DNA from: Burkholderiales bacterium
Lineage (GTDB): Bacteria; Pseudomonadota; Gammaproteobacteria; Burkholderiales; Eutrophovitaceae
Assembly (NCBI GenBank): GCA_028379895.1
Contig: JAOEKQ010000005.1
Location: forward strand, 1-64,000
Direction of reading: 5' to 3'
Length of the DNA: 64,000 nucleotides
In this document: positions 46,371 through 55,746 of the stretch, in pieces
Position numbering within the stretch: position 1 is the first letter of the stretch
How the letters are laid out: every line of letters starts with the position of its first letter
Translations under genes and position numbers: made by a program
Notes under the pieces: model-generated
What the model was told of the DNA's origin: nothing
What the model saw: only the letters and a program-made list of their open reading frames with translations
Databases searched by the model: none

Positions 46371-47162
46371 TCACGATCTAGCCTTATGAAGTTCCTCTCG
46401 AAGCTGCTTGATTTCAGAACGTAAATTTACAATATCCCCGTGAATCCTCGCGTTATCAAGTTTTTCATCCTCTCCTACAAAATATGCTGATATCGCAGCA
46501 ATTGCCATTGAAAACAATCCAAACCCAACAAGGACCATGATGATTGCGAATAACCGTGACGAGGCCGTGGTGGGAACCAAGTCACCATATCCTACGGTAG
46601 ATGCAGATACGAAAGCCAGCCATAGCCCTTCCCCAAAGGACTCAATCGTAGGCTCTAAAAAATAAAAACCAAGACCGGAGAGCACCCAGGCTATTAAGGA
46701 AAATCCGATTGCTAGCGGAATACCTCTCGCTAAAAACCAACGACCCGTGGAGAGTAACCCTCTTAACGCTAAAGATACGATTGAAATCACACGTAAAAAC
46801 CGAGCAGCCGCAAGCCAAATACCATGCATCAGTCCAAATAAACTGAGCGCAGAAACAATAAAAATTAAAAGATTTAGCCAATTATTACCGACGTATTCTG
46901 CTCTATGATCGCTTAGTATTAACAGACCGAAAAACTCAACACCGAATACCACTAGAACTGTCCACTCCAATATATTGAGCAACCGGTCAGTATGCGCACT
47001 CATAGCGGCGTCAGTAATAAACACTACCAGCGGTAATGTGATCAGCACTAAAAGGATCATCAATCTGTCTGAGCGCCTTCCCCACTGGCGCGCTAATTCG
47101 CAATCATTTTTAGCTATTCCCCCTAAACCAACCCATCCGCTTAATGACTTTTTGATCACCAC
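46371..47162 (-). CDS. Voltage-gated-type potassium channel
   Basis: 263 residues with six membrane segments. The selectivity filter TVGYGDLVPTT lies near residue 193, an arginine-containing S4-like segment (LAAARFLRVISIVSLALRG) before it, and a C-terminal coiled coil (IVNLRSEIKQLREELHK) after S6. This is the Kch/KvAP-like layout. Confidence 0.9.
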   Translation of the reverse strand: MVIKKSLSGWVGLGGIAKNDCELARQWGRRSDRLMILLVLITLPLVVFITDAAMSAHTDRLLNILEWTVLVVFGVEFFGLLILSDHRAEYVGNNWLNLLIFIVSALSLFGLMHGIWLAAARFLRVISIVSLALRGLLSTGRWFLARGIPLAIGFSLIAWVLSGLGFYFLEPTIESFGEGLWLAFVSASTVGYGDLVPTTASSRLFAIIMVLVGFGLFSMAIAAISAYFVGEDEKLDNARIHGDIVNLRSEIKQLREELHKARS

Positions 47163-47356
47163 AGCTCCAATCGAACTTTCTAAAAAAACTCTCTTTTAGT
47201 TTTCACGAGAACTAACCATCGTCAGCAATCAAAGTAACACTTTTGAATCGCAATGTGTTTTCGACCAACAATATGCCGAACAAAAGCTATTCAAATGTTG
47301 TGATGGTTATGTATTTTCCGAAAATACATGTACAGGATTTTGTTAAGTATTTATTT

Positions 47357-48118
47357 TTAGTTTCTCAGTCGGTATCCGGTGGAGAATATATATGCGATTA
47401 CCGCAAACAGTAACGCGCTAAATAACGCAATTGCACCTAACGACAACCCGACTGAAACATCTGAGACTCCAAAAAAAGCCCATCTAAAACCTGAAATCAA
47501 ATAAACCGCCGGATTGAATAAAGTTACTGTTTGCCAAATTGGAGGTAATATTTTGATCGAATAAAAACTACCACCCAGAAAAACAAGCGGAGTAAGAACT
47601 AGCGTCGGGACTATACTCATCTGCTCAAAATTACGCGCACATATCCCGATGATAAAGCCCAAAAGACTGAACGCGACTGACGTTAGGAATAAAAAAAGCA
47701 ACATTACAAGCGGATATGCGACTGTAACCGGGACAAACAAGTAGGACACTGAAAGGATAATGAGCCCGATCACGATTGATTTAGTTGTTGCCGCGCCAAC
47801 ATATCCAATCACCATTTCCCATGGCGAAATAGGCGCGGAAAGTGGCTCATATATTGTGCCAAGATATTTTGGAAAATATATGCCGAAAGATGCATTAGCA
47901 ACCGACTGAGTGATTACTGTCAACATAATCAATCCTGGAACTATAAACACCCCGTAAGGAACACTATCTATCATGGCCATTCGACTTCCTATAGCCGAAC
48001 CAAAAACAACGAAATACAATATTGTTGAAATTACCGGCGAGGCAATGGACTGCAAAGGAGAACGAAAGGTCCTTGCCATTTCGAAGTGATATATCGCTTT
48101 CATCGCATATATATTCAT
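47357..48118 (-). CDS. ABC-2 type transporter permease
   Basis: 253 residues with six hydrophobic segments. PVISTILYFVVFGSAIG and MVIGYVGAATTKSIVIGLIIL, with PTLVLTPLVFLGGSFYSI near 175, are typical of ABC-2 export permeases (YadH/NodJ type). Its start overlaps the end of the ATPase gene by 4 bp. It likely exports a drug, polysaccharide or lipid. Confidence 0.9.
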   Translation of the reverse strand: MNIYAMKAIYHFEMARTFRSPLQSIASPVISTILYFVVFGSAIGSRMAMIDSVPYGVFIVPGLIMLTVITQSVANASFGIYFPKYLGTIYEPLSAPISPWEMVIGYVGAATTKSIVIGLIILSVSYLFVPVTVAYPLVMLLFLFLTSVAFSLLGFIIGICARNFEQMSIVPTLVLTPLVFLGGSFYSIKILPPIWQTVTLFNPAVYLISGFRWAFFGVSDVSVGLSLGAIALFSALLFAVIAYIFSTGYRLRN

Positions 48119-49044
48119 AACGCCTCCTCCGCTACTAAGCCGACAAATATATCCTCCAACGAACTTTGGTAAGTCTGAAGATCCACAATTGCTAATTTTT
48201 CCTCATTTAAAGCTGCTAAAACAAAAGTGACGTCATTTGTTTGCATCGTCACGTCGTACTCATATATTAGCCTCATACCTTTATTCTCTATGCGAATACC
48301 GAAACCTTTTAAACTAGTTGGAAGCTCTGTTATGGGACGATCAATGTCGATTGATAGCTGTTTCGTACCAAGACGTTTCATCAAGTCCGCTTTTTCTTCC
48401 ACTAAAAGAATTTTTCCCCCATTAATCACAGCGATACGATCTGCAATTTCCTCTGCCTCTTCGATGTAGTGAGTGGTTAATACAATCGTTACACCCCTTT
48501 GCTTGAGCTCTTTTATGACTTTCCAAGTTTCACGACGCATATCAACGTCCACGCCGGCTGTTGGCTCGTCCAGAAAAAGTATTTTTGGCTCGTGACTAAG
48601 CGCTTTCGCAATCAGTACTCTCCGTTTCATGCCCCCTGACAACTCTCTGATTTGAGTGTCACGCCTGTCCCATAAGGACAATTGTCTTAGAATATTTTCA
48701 ACGTAAGCTGGATTTGCTTTTTGACCAAAAAGTCCACGTGACAATGAAACTGTACCCCTTACAGTCTCAAACGGCTCCAGAGTAAGCTCTTGTGGTACCA
48801 ACCCGATAATCGAGCGAGTATCACGGTAGTCTTTTACAACGTCGTAACCGTCTATAGACACGGTACCTTTACTAATCGTGGTGAGACCACAGATTATTGA
48901 TATGAGCGTTGTTTTTCCTGCCCCATTCGGGCCTAATAGCGCTATTATTTCACCAGCACCAATTTGAACGGACACATTGTCAAGGGCGAGATATCCATCA
49001 GAGTACTGCTTAGTCAGATGCTTGATGTCGATGATGGGGTCCAT
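48115..49044 (-). CDS. ABC exporter ATP-binding protein
   Basis: 309 residues. Walker A GPNGAGKTT near residue 40, signature LSGGMKRR near 140, Walker B ILFLDEPTAGVD and switch histidine TTHYIEE. The C-terminal 90 residues form the DUF4162-like extension common in ABC-2 export ATPases (YadG type). Partner of the downstream permease. Confidence 0.92.
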   Translation of the reverse strand: MDPIIDIKHLTKQYSDGYLALDNVSVQIGAGEIIALLGPNGAGKTTLISIICGLTTISKGTVSIDGYDVVKDYRDTRSIIGLVPQELTLEPFETVRGTVSLSRGLFGQKANPAYVENILRQLSLWDRRDTQIRELSGGMKRRVLIAKALSHEPKILFLDEPTAGVDVDMRRETWKVIKELKQRGVTIVLTTHYIEEAEEIADRIAVINGGKILLVEEKADLMKRLGTKQLSIDIDRPITELPTSLKGFGIRIENKGMRLIYEYDVTMQTNDVTFVLAALNEEKLAIVDLQTYQSSLEDIFVGLVAEEAL

Positions 49045-49339
49045 GATAACTCTCTGTTTTCACTTGTAATTTAATTTACATACTGGTAGGTCCTCCGACA
49101 GAGCATTAGCTTTATCGTTCCAGCTAATTTTTTGAAATACGCGTCTGATCCGTTCGAACTTGTGCGCGTGATTCTGTGGGCAAAGTCGCAACAATGGCCT
49201 TATGAAGATGGATGAATGCCCGCAGTCAGCTCCACAAACAAAATAAGCGCGGATTCGTTATCCTTTAGGGCCATAGGTAACTTAATAACTAAACACGATG
49301 CACACGATACTCCTAAAGTCGTTGTAACTAAAGCGAGTT

Positions 49340-50575
49340 ATGACTCAAAACAAAAACGTACCAAACATTCCACAAAAAATCTCAGTAAAGAATTTATATA
49401 AGATTTTTGGTGATGTAGACAAAAAAGTTATCAATCTTTTAGAAAGAGGTCTTGATAAGAACGATATTATTAAGGCAACAGGCAGTATTGTGGGCGTCTG
49501 TAACGCGAACTTCTCAATCAATAAGGGCGAGATTTTCGTTATTATGGGACTTTCTGGATCCGGGAAGTCTACGTTAGTTAGGCTACTAAATCGCTTAATT
49601 GAACCTACTCATGGCGAGATCTACTTTGATAACGTCGACATCACCGCCATGTCGAAACAAGAACTGATTCAATTTCGACGTGAGCAAATTAATATGGTGT
49701 TCCAATCTTTCGCGTTAATGCCACACATGAACGTTGTTGATAATGTAGCCTTCGGGCTGGAATTATCCGGTATTGCTAGTGGGGAAAGAAAAAGAAGGGC
49801 GTTGGAAGCATTGAATCAGGTGGGATTGGACACGTTTGCTCTGAACTACCCGGATGAACTCTCCGGAGGCATGCAACAGCGAGTCGGTCTCGCAAGAGCA
49901 CTCGTTTGCAATCCATCCGTTATGTTGATGGATGAAGCTTTTTCAGCGCTTGACCCTTTGATTAGAGCAGAGATGCAAGATGAACTTCTTAAGCTCCAAG
50001 AGACAGATCGCCGCACAATCGTGTTTATTACCCACGATCTTGATGAAGCTATGAGGATTGGCGACCGAATTGCAATAATGGAAGGCGGACGGATCATTCA
50101 AACTGGTACTCCAAACGAGATTTTGCAAAATCCCGCGAATGAGTACGTAGCGTCTTTCTTTCGCGGCGTCGATACAACTGATGTCCTCAGGGCAAAAGAT
50201 ATGGTGACAAATTCGCGGATCACCTTCATTCAGGACGGACACCTTAAGTTAGAGACAACTCTAAACAGATTAAATCAAACGTCCAGTTCGTATGGCTATG
50301 TTCTCGATGAAGAAGGCAAACTGGGCGGCGTTGTTACAAAATCCAGTCTCATCTTAGCAATCGCGGAGAATCCAGAGCAAGGAATAGCAAAAGCGCTAAA
50401 CCCAACAATTGAGACAGTGCACGAAGAGACCTCAATTCGCGATTTAATAGGCACCGTATCCGCCGGAGCTTACGGCGTGCCAGTGATCAACCAATCAAAA
50501 AAATACGTGGGTTGCATCACAAAAACCAGTTTGTTAACTATTTTGAATCAAAGACTCAATAAAAAACATGGCTGA
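49340..50575 (+). CDS. proV: Glycine betaine/proline ABC transporter ATP-binding protein ProV
   Basis: 411 residues. It has the ProV-specific extension before the P-loop ([22 protein letters not shown]), Walker [10 protein letters not shown], signature [15 protein letters not shown], Walker [12 protein letters not shown] and two C-terminal CBS domains, which sense ionic strength in related transporters. It starts the proVWX operon and overlaps proW by 8 bp. Confidence 0.95.
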   Translation: MTQNKNVPNIPQKISVKNLYKIFGDVDKKVINLLERGLDKNDIIKATGSIVGVCNANFSINKGEIFVIMGLSGSGKSTLVRLLNRLIEPTHGEIYFDNVDITAMSKQELIQFRREQINMVFQSFALMPHMNVVDNVAFGLELSGIASGERKRRALEALNQVGLDTFALNYPDELSGGMQQRVGLARALVCNPSVMLMDEAFSALDPLIRAEMQDELLKLQETDRRTIVFITHDLDEAMRIGDRIAIMEGGRIIQTGTPNEILQNPANEYVASFFRGVDTTDVLRAKDMVTNSRITFIQDGHLKLETTLNRLNQTSSSYGYVLDEEGKLGGVVTKSSLILAIAENPEQGIAKALNPTIETVHEETSIRDLIGTVSAGAYGVPVINQSKKYVGCITKTSLLTILNQRLNKKHG

Positions 50576-51689
50576 TCATACTAATAAAAATTCGAATCCA
50601 GTAACCGTCTCTGACGCCGAGGACCCATGGGGTAATAAGATAGAGCAAAGTTTACAGGACAAGGACCGTAACGGAGCCGAGGCTTGGATCTCGCCTGAAC
50701 CGCATGTGGGAAACTCAAATCCTGAATGGCTTTCTTCAGACGCACCCGCTCAAAGTAGCTTCAATTTCCTTGACCCGTTTGCCACCGCATCGATCCCACT
50801 AAACAAGTGGACGGAAATCGGACTCGAATGGTTAATTATAAATTTTCGTCCTGCGTTTCAAGCTATTCGTGTTCCAATAGACCTGGCTCTTTCGACTGTC
50901 GAAGGAGGATTGCTCGGAACGTCTCCGATTCTCATCATTCTTCTAATAACCGTCCTCGCTTGGCAAGTTTCTAGCTTTAAACTCGCAGCAGGAACATTAG
51001 CATCGCTAATTCTTATCGGGTTAATCGGGGTCTGGTCTGAGGCAATGGTTACCTTAGCTCTGGTGCTTACAGCGGTGTGTTTTAGTCTAGTAATTGGCCT
51101 CCCTATTGGAATTTGGCTGGCGCGGTCCAACAAAGCTTCTGCCATACTTCGACCGATATTAGATGCAATGCAAACTACACCAGCTTTTGTATACCTTGTG
51201 CCAATCGTCATGTTGTTTGGTATCGGTAACGTACCGGGTGTAGTTGTAACAATTATCTTCGCACTCCCACCTTTGATCCGTCTAACGAACCTAGGAATTC
51301 GCCAGGTGCCGGTCGACCTAATTGAGGCCTCTCGCGCGTTAGGGGCCAGCTCAACCCAGTTACTTCTGAAGGTTCAGTTACCTTTAGCAATGCCCACAAT
51401 CATGGCGGGAGTTAACCAAACGCTTATGTTATGCCTATCCATGGTTGTGATCGCATCAATGATTGCGGTCGGTGGGTTAGGCCAAATGGTGTTGAGAGGT
51501 ATTGGCAGATTGGATATGGGTTTAGCGACAGTTGGAGGCGTGGGTATTGTACTGCTCGCTGTTACCTTAGATCGAATTACCCAAGCGATGGGAGAAAAAA
51601 AACGCACTAAGAGCCAACGACATTGGTATCAGACCGGTCCAGTTGGTCTATTTCGGAGAGTAATAGTAAGTCAACGACAAAAGCTATAA
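50568..51689 (+). CDS. proW: Glycine betaine/proline ABC transporter permease ProW
   Basis: 373 residues. A long hydrophilic N-terminus of about 100 residues precedes the membrane domain, as in ProW. The EAA loop is [24 protein letters not shown] near residue 255. It ends 46 bp before proX. Confidence 0.93.
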   Translation: MADHTNKNSNPVTVSDAEDPWGNKIEQSLQDKDRNGAEAWISPEPHVGNSNPEWLSSDAPAQSSFNFLDPFATASIPLNKWTEIGLEWLIINFRPAFQAIRVPIDLALSTVEGGLLGTSPILIILLITVLAWQVSSFKLAAGTLASLILIGLIGVWSEAMVTLALVLTAVCFSLVIGLPIGIWLARSNKASAILRPILDAMQTTPAFVYLVPIVMLFGIGNVPGVVVTIIFALPPLIRLTNLGIRQVPVDLIEASRALGASSTQLLLKVQLPLAMPTIMAGVNQTLMLCLSMVVIASMIAVGGLGQMVLRGIGRLDMGLATVGGVGIVLLAVTLDRITQAMGEKKRTKSQRHWYQTGPVGLFRRVIVSQRQKL

Positions 51690-51735
51690 AGTTAGGTAGT
51701 GTATTTACTAACCACGATCTATTAAAAAAACGAAT

Positions 51736-52749
51736 ATGAGACGAAGAAAAATAGTCCGGTACATCTCTGCACTTTTTGCAGCCATACTTTGCATAACAAA
51801 CTTTACGAAATTCGTTGAAGCTGATGAGCTGATGCCAGGTTTAGGGATAACTATTCAACCGGGGCAGGAGAATATTGATGGTGAAAACTTTCAAACTCTC
51901 ATCGTGATAAAAGCATTGAAAGAATTAGGATATGAAGTCAAAACCGTACAGCACACTCGCTATCCAGTGCTGCATATTGCTGTTGCAAACGGGGACATTA
52001 CGTTCATCGCCGATCATTGGAACCCCCTTCATGAATCTTTTTTCATCGAAGCAGGTGGACACGAAAAATTAAGCCGTTTAGGTCGATACATAGCAGGATG
52101 TGCCCAAGGATACTTAATTGACAAAAAAACTGCAGACAAATTTAACATCACCAATATAGCCCAACTTGCCGATCCGAAAATAGCAAAACTATTTGACGCT
52201 GACAAAGATGGTAAAGCTGATTTAGCTGGCTGCGTGCCCGGCTGGGGCTGCGAGCGCGTTATTGAACACCAGATGGACGCATTCAACCTGAGAATGACTG
52301 TCTCCCATAATCAAGGTGAATATTCAGCGATCATTGCTGATAGCATCACCAGATACAACGAAGGTAAATCCATTTTTTACTATACTTGGACTCCTTATTG
52401 GGTATCAGGCGTTTTAGTGCCAGGGAGGGATGTAACGTGGCTAGAAGTACCATACTCTGCCCACCCAAACAATGTAGATACAGAGCTCAAGAATGGTAAA
52501 AATTACGGCTTCGAAGCAAACACGCAGATGATTGTTGCCAACAAAGAGTTCGTTATACAGAACCCAGCAGCAGCTAAGTTGTTCGAAATCATAAGCGTAT
52601 CTGTAAATGATGTGTCAGCACAAAATCTGATTATGAAGGAGAAAAACCAAGGCGGCTGGGTGGCAGCTGAACGCCATGCTGATTCATGGATCAAGGCGAA
52701 TCGTGATCAATTTGATAGTTGGTTGAAAGCAGCCCGAGAAGCTCGTTAA
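51736..52749 (+). CDS. proX: Glycine betaine-binding protein ProX
   Basis: 337 residues. A signal peptide (ISALFAAILCITNFTKFVEA) precedes GLGITIQPGQENIDGENFQ. Aromatic residues typical of the betaine cage are seen in FIADHWNPLHESFF and FYYTWTPYWVSGVLV. It belongs to the OpuAC superfamily and is the periplasmic receptor for ProVW. Confidence 0.93.
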   Translation: MRRRKIVRYISALFAAILCITNFTKFVEADELMPGLGITIQPGQENIDGENFQTLIVIKALKELGYEVKTVQHTRYPVLHIAVANGDITFIADHWNPLHESFFIEAGGHEKLSRLGRYIAGCAQGYLIDKKTADKFNITNIAQLADPKIAKLFDADKDGKADLAGCVPGWGCERVIEHQMDAFNLRMTVSHNQGEYSAIIADSITRYNEGKSIFYYTWTPYWVSGVLVPGRDVTWLEVPYSAHPNNVDTELKNGKNYGFEANTQMIVANKEFVIQNPAAAKLFEIISVSVNDVSAQNLIMKEKNQGGWVAAERHADSWIKANRDQFDSWLKAAREAR

Positions 52750-52838
52750 TCAAAAAAGGTTAAAAGAACTTTCGCTACGGGTCCCTATCACATAAGTCCA
52801 ACGACCCTAACAGTGACTACACATAAATATTAAGTAAG

Positions 52839-53048
52839 ATGAAAAAAAATCTATCCGAGGGTGAAAAGAGTGAGATTATTGAAATGGCTCTCTCGGATCA
52901 CGCTAGTTTCGAAAGTATCAAGCGACTATACGGACTGAGTGAGCCTGAAGTTAAAACACTTATGCGTACAAACCTGAAAAGCGGATCTTATAAAGCATGG
53001 AGAAAGCGTGTTCGGACGTTCTCAGATAGAAGGGCATACTACAAATAA
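52839..53048 (+). CDS. DUF2805/TIGR03643 family small protein
   Basis: 69 residues with a helix-turn-helix-like region: EIIEMALSDHASFESIKRLYGLSEPEVKTLMR, followed by SYKAWRKRVR. It matches the short conserved DUF2805 family found in many proteobacteria. Function unknown; DNA or RNA binding is possible. Confidence 0.85.
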   Translation: MKKNLSEGEKSEIIEMALSDHASFESIKRLYGLSEPEVKTLMRTNLKSGSYKAWRKRVRTFSDRRAYYK

Positions 53049-53408
53049 CGTTTGTCCCTAAAGTAATGAAATCAAGCAATAGGGAAATACTGCGGCTAAG
53101 GCCTGCCAGGTTGTATCTTGCTCAAGGAGGGTGAGTACACCGAACCCTGCCCAACCCTCTTCCAATAAAGTTTCAGTTTTAAAATAAATATATCGGCATA
53201 ATGCTGATAACGAAAAGATATAAGAAATTATTCTGGTGCGTTTTTTGTAAAATCTGAAACAAATATCCTAGTTCTCATTCACCACAATGTATGAATGCCG
53301 GTTTGTTTAGGTCTTTTCGTTATAAGCATAGATAAAAAAAATAGTAGTCCACCAAGTGTTGATCCTTCAAACTTTGCGTCTATTTAGTTTTTTTGGAGAC
53401 CATAAGTA
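53049..53408. other. Upstream region of metY, no assigned element
   Basis: About 360 bases. A G/C-richer part (53090-53165) can form a hairpin from AGGGT and ACCCT arms around GAGTACACCGA. I looked for the known SAM and SAH riboswitch cores and for 4.5S, 6S and RNase P motifs, and recognised none. The TGGAG before metY is its ribosome site. Confidence 0.35.
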
Positions 53409-54680
53409 ATGAAGATTGAGACGTTAGCTGTTCATGCAGGTTACAAACCTGACCCTATAACTAGAGCGGTTGTTCCACCGATTTATCAAACAGTAGCGTA
53501 CGCTTTTGATGATGCTCAACATGGCGCGGATCTATTCGACTTGAAGGTAGAGGGTAACATTTACACTCGAATAATGAATCCGACTCAATCGATTCTAGAA
53601 GAGAGAGTCGCTGCACTCGAAGGCGGTATCGCCGCACTCGCGGTTGCCTCTGGACAATCCGCAATAACATACGCGATCCAAACTATAGCAGAGACAGGCG
53701 ATAACATCGTGTCCTCAAGCGCATTGTATGGGGGTACATATAACCTGTTCGCGCACACTTTCCCACAATTTGGTATCGAAACCAGATTTGCAGATTATCG
53801 TGATGCGTCCAGTTTCGAGTCGCTCATAGATGACAATACCAAGGCAATTTTCGTTGAATCTCTTGGCAACCCACAGGGCAACATCACCGACATTGAAGCA
53901 ATTGCCACGATTGCGCACAAACATGGAGTGCCTTTGATTGTAGACAATACCGTACCAAGCCCTTACCTTTGTCGCCCGATTGAACATGGCGCAGATATCG
54001 TCATACAATCTTTAACGAAATATCTGGGCGGCCATGGAACTAGTTTAGGAGGTGCCATTATAGATTCCGGTAAATTCCCATGGGCGGAACACAAAAAACG
54101 GTTCAAGCGATTAAATGAACCTGACGTAAGCTATCACGGTGTGGTGTACACAGAGGCTTTAGGCGAAGCAGCATACATCGGTCGAGCACGCGTTGTACCT
54201 CTTAGAAACACCGGAGCAGCAATTTCTCCTTTCAATTCTTTCTTGATTTTACAAGGCATTGAAACGCTTGCATTACGTATGGATCGTATCTGTGAAAACA
54301 CCCTGGCTGTTGCCAAGCATCTACAACAAAATGATAAGGTGGAATGGGTAAATTACGCAGGCTTAACCGACCATCCAGATCACGCGTTGGTGCAAAAATA
54401 CATGAACGGAAAGGCATCTGGACTCCTTACTTTTGGCTTGAAGGGTGGTCGCGAGGCCGGCGCTAAGTTTCTTGATGCACTGGATTTATTCACGCGTCTA
54501 GTCAATATCGGTGATGTGCGATCTTTAGCAACTCATCCAGCCTCTACGACACACCGACAGCTAACACCCGAAGAACTAATCAAATCTGGAGTGACAGAAG
54601 AGACCGTGCGCTTGTGTGTTGGGATTGAACATATCGACGACTTAAAAGATGACTTAAACCAAGCGCTAAATGCAGCGTAG
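53409..54680 (+). CDS. metY: O-acetylhomoserine/O-acetylserine sulfhydrylase MetY
   Basis: 423 residues of the Cys/Met-metabolism PLP family. The start KIETLAVHAGYKPDPITRAVVPPIYQT, the middle segment ASGQSAITYAIQ and the PLP lysine in SLTKYLGGHGTSLGG identify the MetY group. It makes homocysteine (or cysteine) from the acetyl ester and sulfide. TGGAG lies 9 bases upstream and a strong terminator follows. It is a single-gene unit. Confidence 0.93.
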   Translation: MKIETLAVHAGYKPDPITRAVVPPIYQTVAYAFDDAQHGADLFDLKVEGNIYTRIMNPTQSILEERVAALEGGIAALAVASGQSAITYAIQTIAETGDNIVSSSALYGGTYNLFAHTFPQFGIETRFADYRDASSFESLIDDNTKAIFVESLGNPQGNITDIEAIATIAHKHGVPLIVDNTVPSPYLCRPIEHGADIVIQSLTKYLGGHGTSLGGAIIDSGKFPWAEHKKRFKRLNEPDVSYHGVVYTEALGEAAYIGRARVVPLRNTGAAISPFNSFLILQGIETLALRMDRICENTLAVAKHLQQNDKVEWVNYAGLTDHPDHALVQKYMNGKASGLLTFGLKGGREAGAKFLDALDLFTRLVNIGDVRSLATHPASTTHRQLTPEELIKSGVTEETVRLCVGIEHIDDLKDDLNQALNAA

Positions 54681-54741
54681 CGGGACTAAAGTAGCTTAAT
54701 AAAAATGTGCTGAATGATTTAAGGTTCGGCAAGTTAGAAAT

Positions 54742-54772
54742 GTAGGGGTACCTTTGCCCCTACGTTTTTTTT
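54742..54772 (+). terminator. Terminator of metY
   Basis: A GTAGGGG (54742-54748) / CCCCTAC (54757-54763) stem with an eight-base loop, followed by G and eight T bases. A classic intrinsic terminator. Confidence 0.92.
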
Positions 54773-54810
54773 GGTAAAAATTAAATCGCTTTAAATGATT
54801 CTCTATATCG

Positions 54811-55542
54811 CTAGAGCACCCTCTTTAACGCCTTAAAAAAGAGTTCAGATTGCAAGCGCTCGCCTAACATCTGGTCGCTGACATTTTGCGCTAACTTTTC
54901 ATTAACACCGATTAAATTTCTGCCCGTTGATCGCGCTAAAACTTCTAACTCACACGCCCTTTCAAGATAATATAAATCATCATAGGCATAGTCCATACGA
55001 TCTGAGCAAACCACTACGCCATGATTTCCTAGGAATACAATATCTGCATTCTGCATAGAACGGGCAATCCGCTCCCCCTCTGATATATCAAGCGCTAGCC
55101 CGTTGTATTGGCTATCAATCGCAACCCGGCTATGAAATCGCATTGCGGTTTGCGACAAAGTCGTGTTCAAGGACCGCTCTTCAGTTAACGATAACGCTGT
55201 TGCATGAGGCATATGGGTATGAAGCACACATGTCTTTTTGCAAACACGATGAATAGCCGAATGAATGAACATGGCGGTAGATTCGACCGGATGGATACCG
55301 GCTAAGACGTCACCCCGTACGTTGATCATCACAATATCGTCAGGAGAAATTTCCTCCCAAAGAAGTCCTCTTGGATTCAACAAAAATCTGTCCGAGTGAT
55401 CAGGAAGCTCCAAACTAAAATGATTACAAACACCCTCGGCTAGTCCATGTTGTGCTGCTGCCCTTAGAGCCAAAGCCAAATCTTCTCTTAACTGAGTGAC
55501 TTCAGGTGACTGATATGCTTCGTTATGGTCCTGCATGCCCAT
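54811..55542 (-). CDS. Class II aldolase/adducin-family protein
   Basis: About 243 residues. The ATG at 55542 follows GGGGAGG closely and is preferred over a start at 55605. Family features are GLAEGVCNHFSLEL, metal-binding HTHMPHATAL and FLGNHGVVVCS. These enzymes are fuculose-phosphate-aldolase-like; many in this subgroup act on small hydroxy compounds. The substrate is unknown. A second member lies at 59710. Confidence 0.86.
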   Translation of the reverse strand: MGMQDHNEAYQSPEVTQLREDLALALRAAAQHGLAEGVCNHFSLELPDHSDRFLLNPRGLLWEEISPDDIVMINVRGDVLAGIHPVESTAMFIHSAIHRVCKKTCVLHTHMPHATALSLTEERSLNTTLSQTAMRFHSRVAIDSQYNGLALDISEGERIARSMQNADIVFLGNHGVVVCSDRMDYAYDDLYYLERACELEVLARSTGRNLIGVNEKLAQNVSDQMLGERLQSELFFKALKRVL

Positions 55543-55746
55543 TGAACCTCCCCTTTTCCAATACCTAACCTCATCCCGCTTCAATGTCCCGGGAAACAAT
55601 ACCATGTTGGCTAATCAATATAAAAATAACTACGGAACGTAAGAACTGAAAACTAATCAATTAGCTGTGAAACTCAATATAATGAAATTTTAGTGCGTTC
55701 ATACGTCAGTGATTTCAACCGATGACAACGAAAATAGATATTTATA

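Noticed and set aside
49216-49401. 61-codon frame ahead of and overlapping proV
   Set aside because: It overlaps the well-supported start of proV in another frame and shows no family features.
53049-53200. 4.5S, 6S or RNase P RNA upstream of metY
   Set aside because: The conserved cores of these RNAs were not found.
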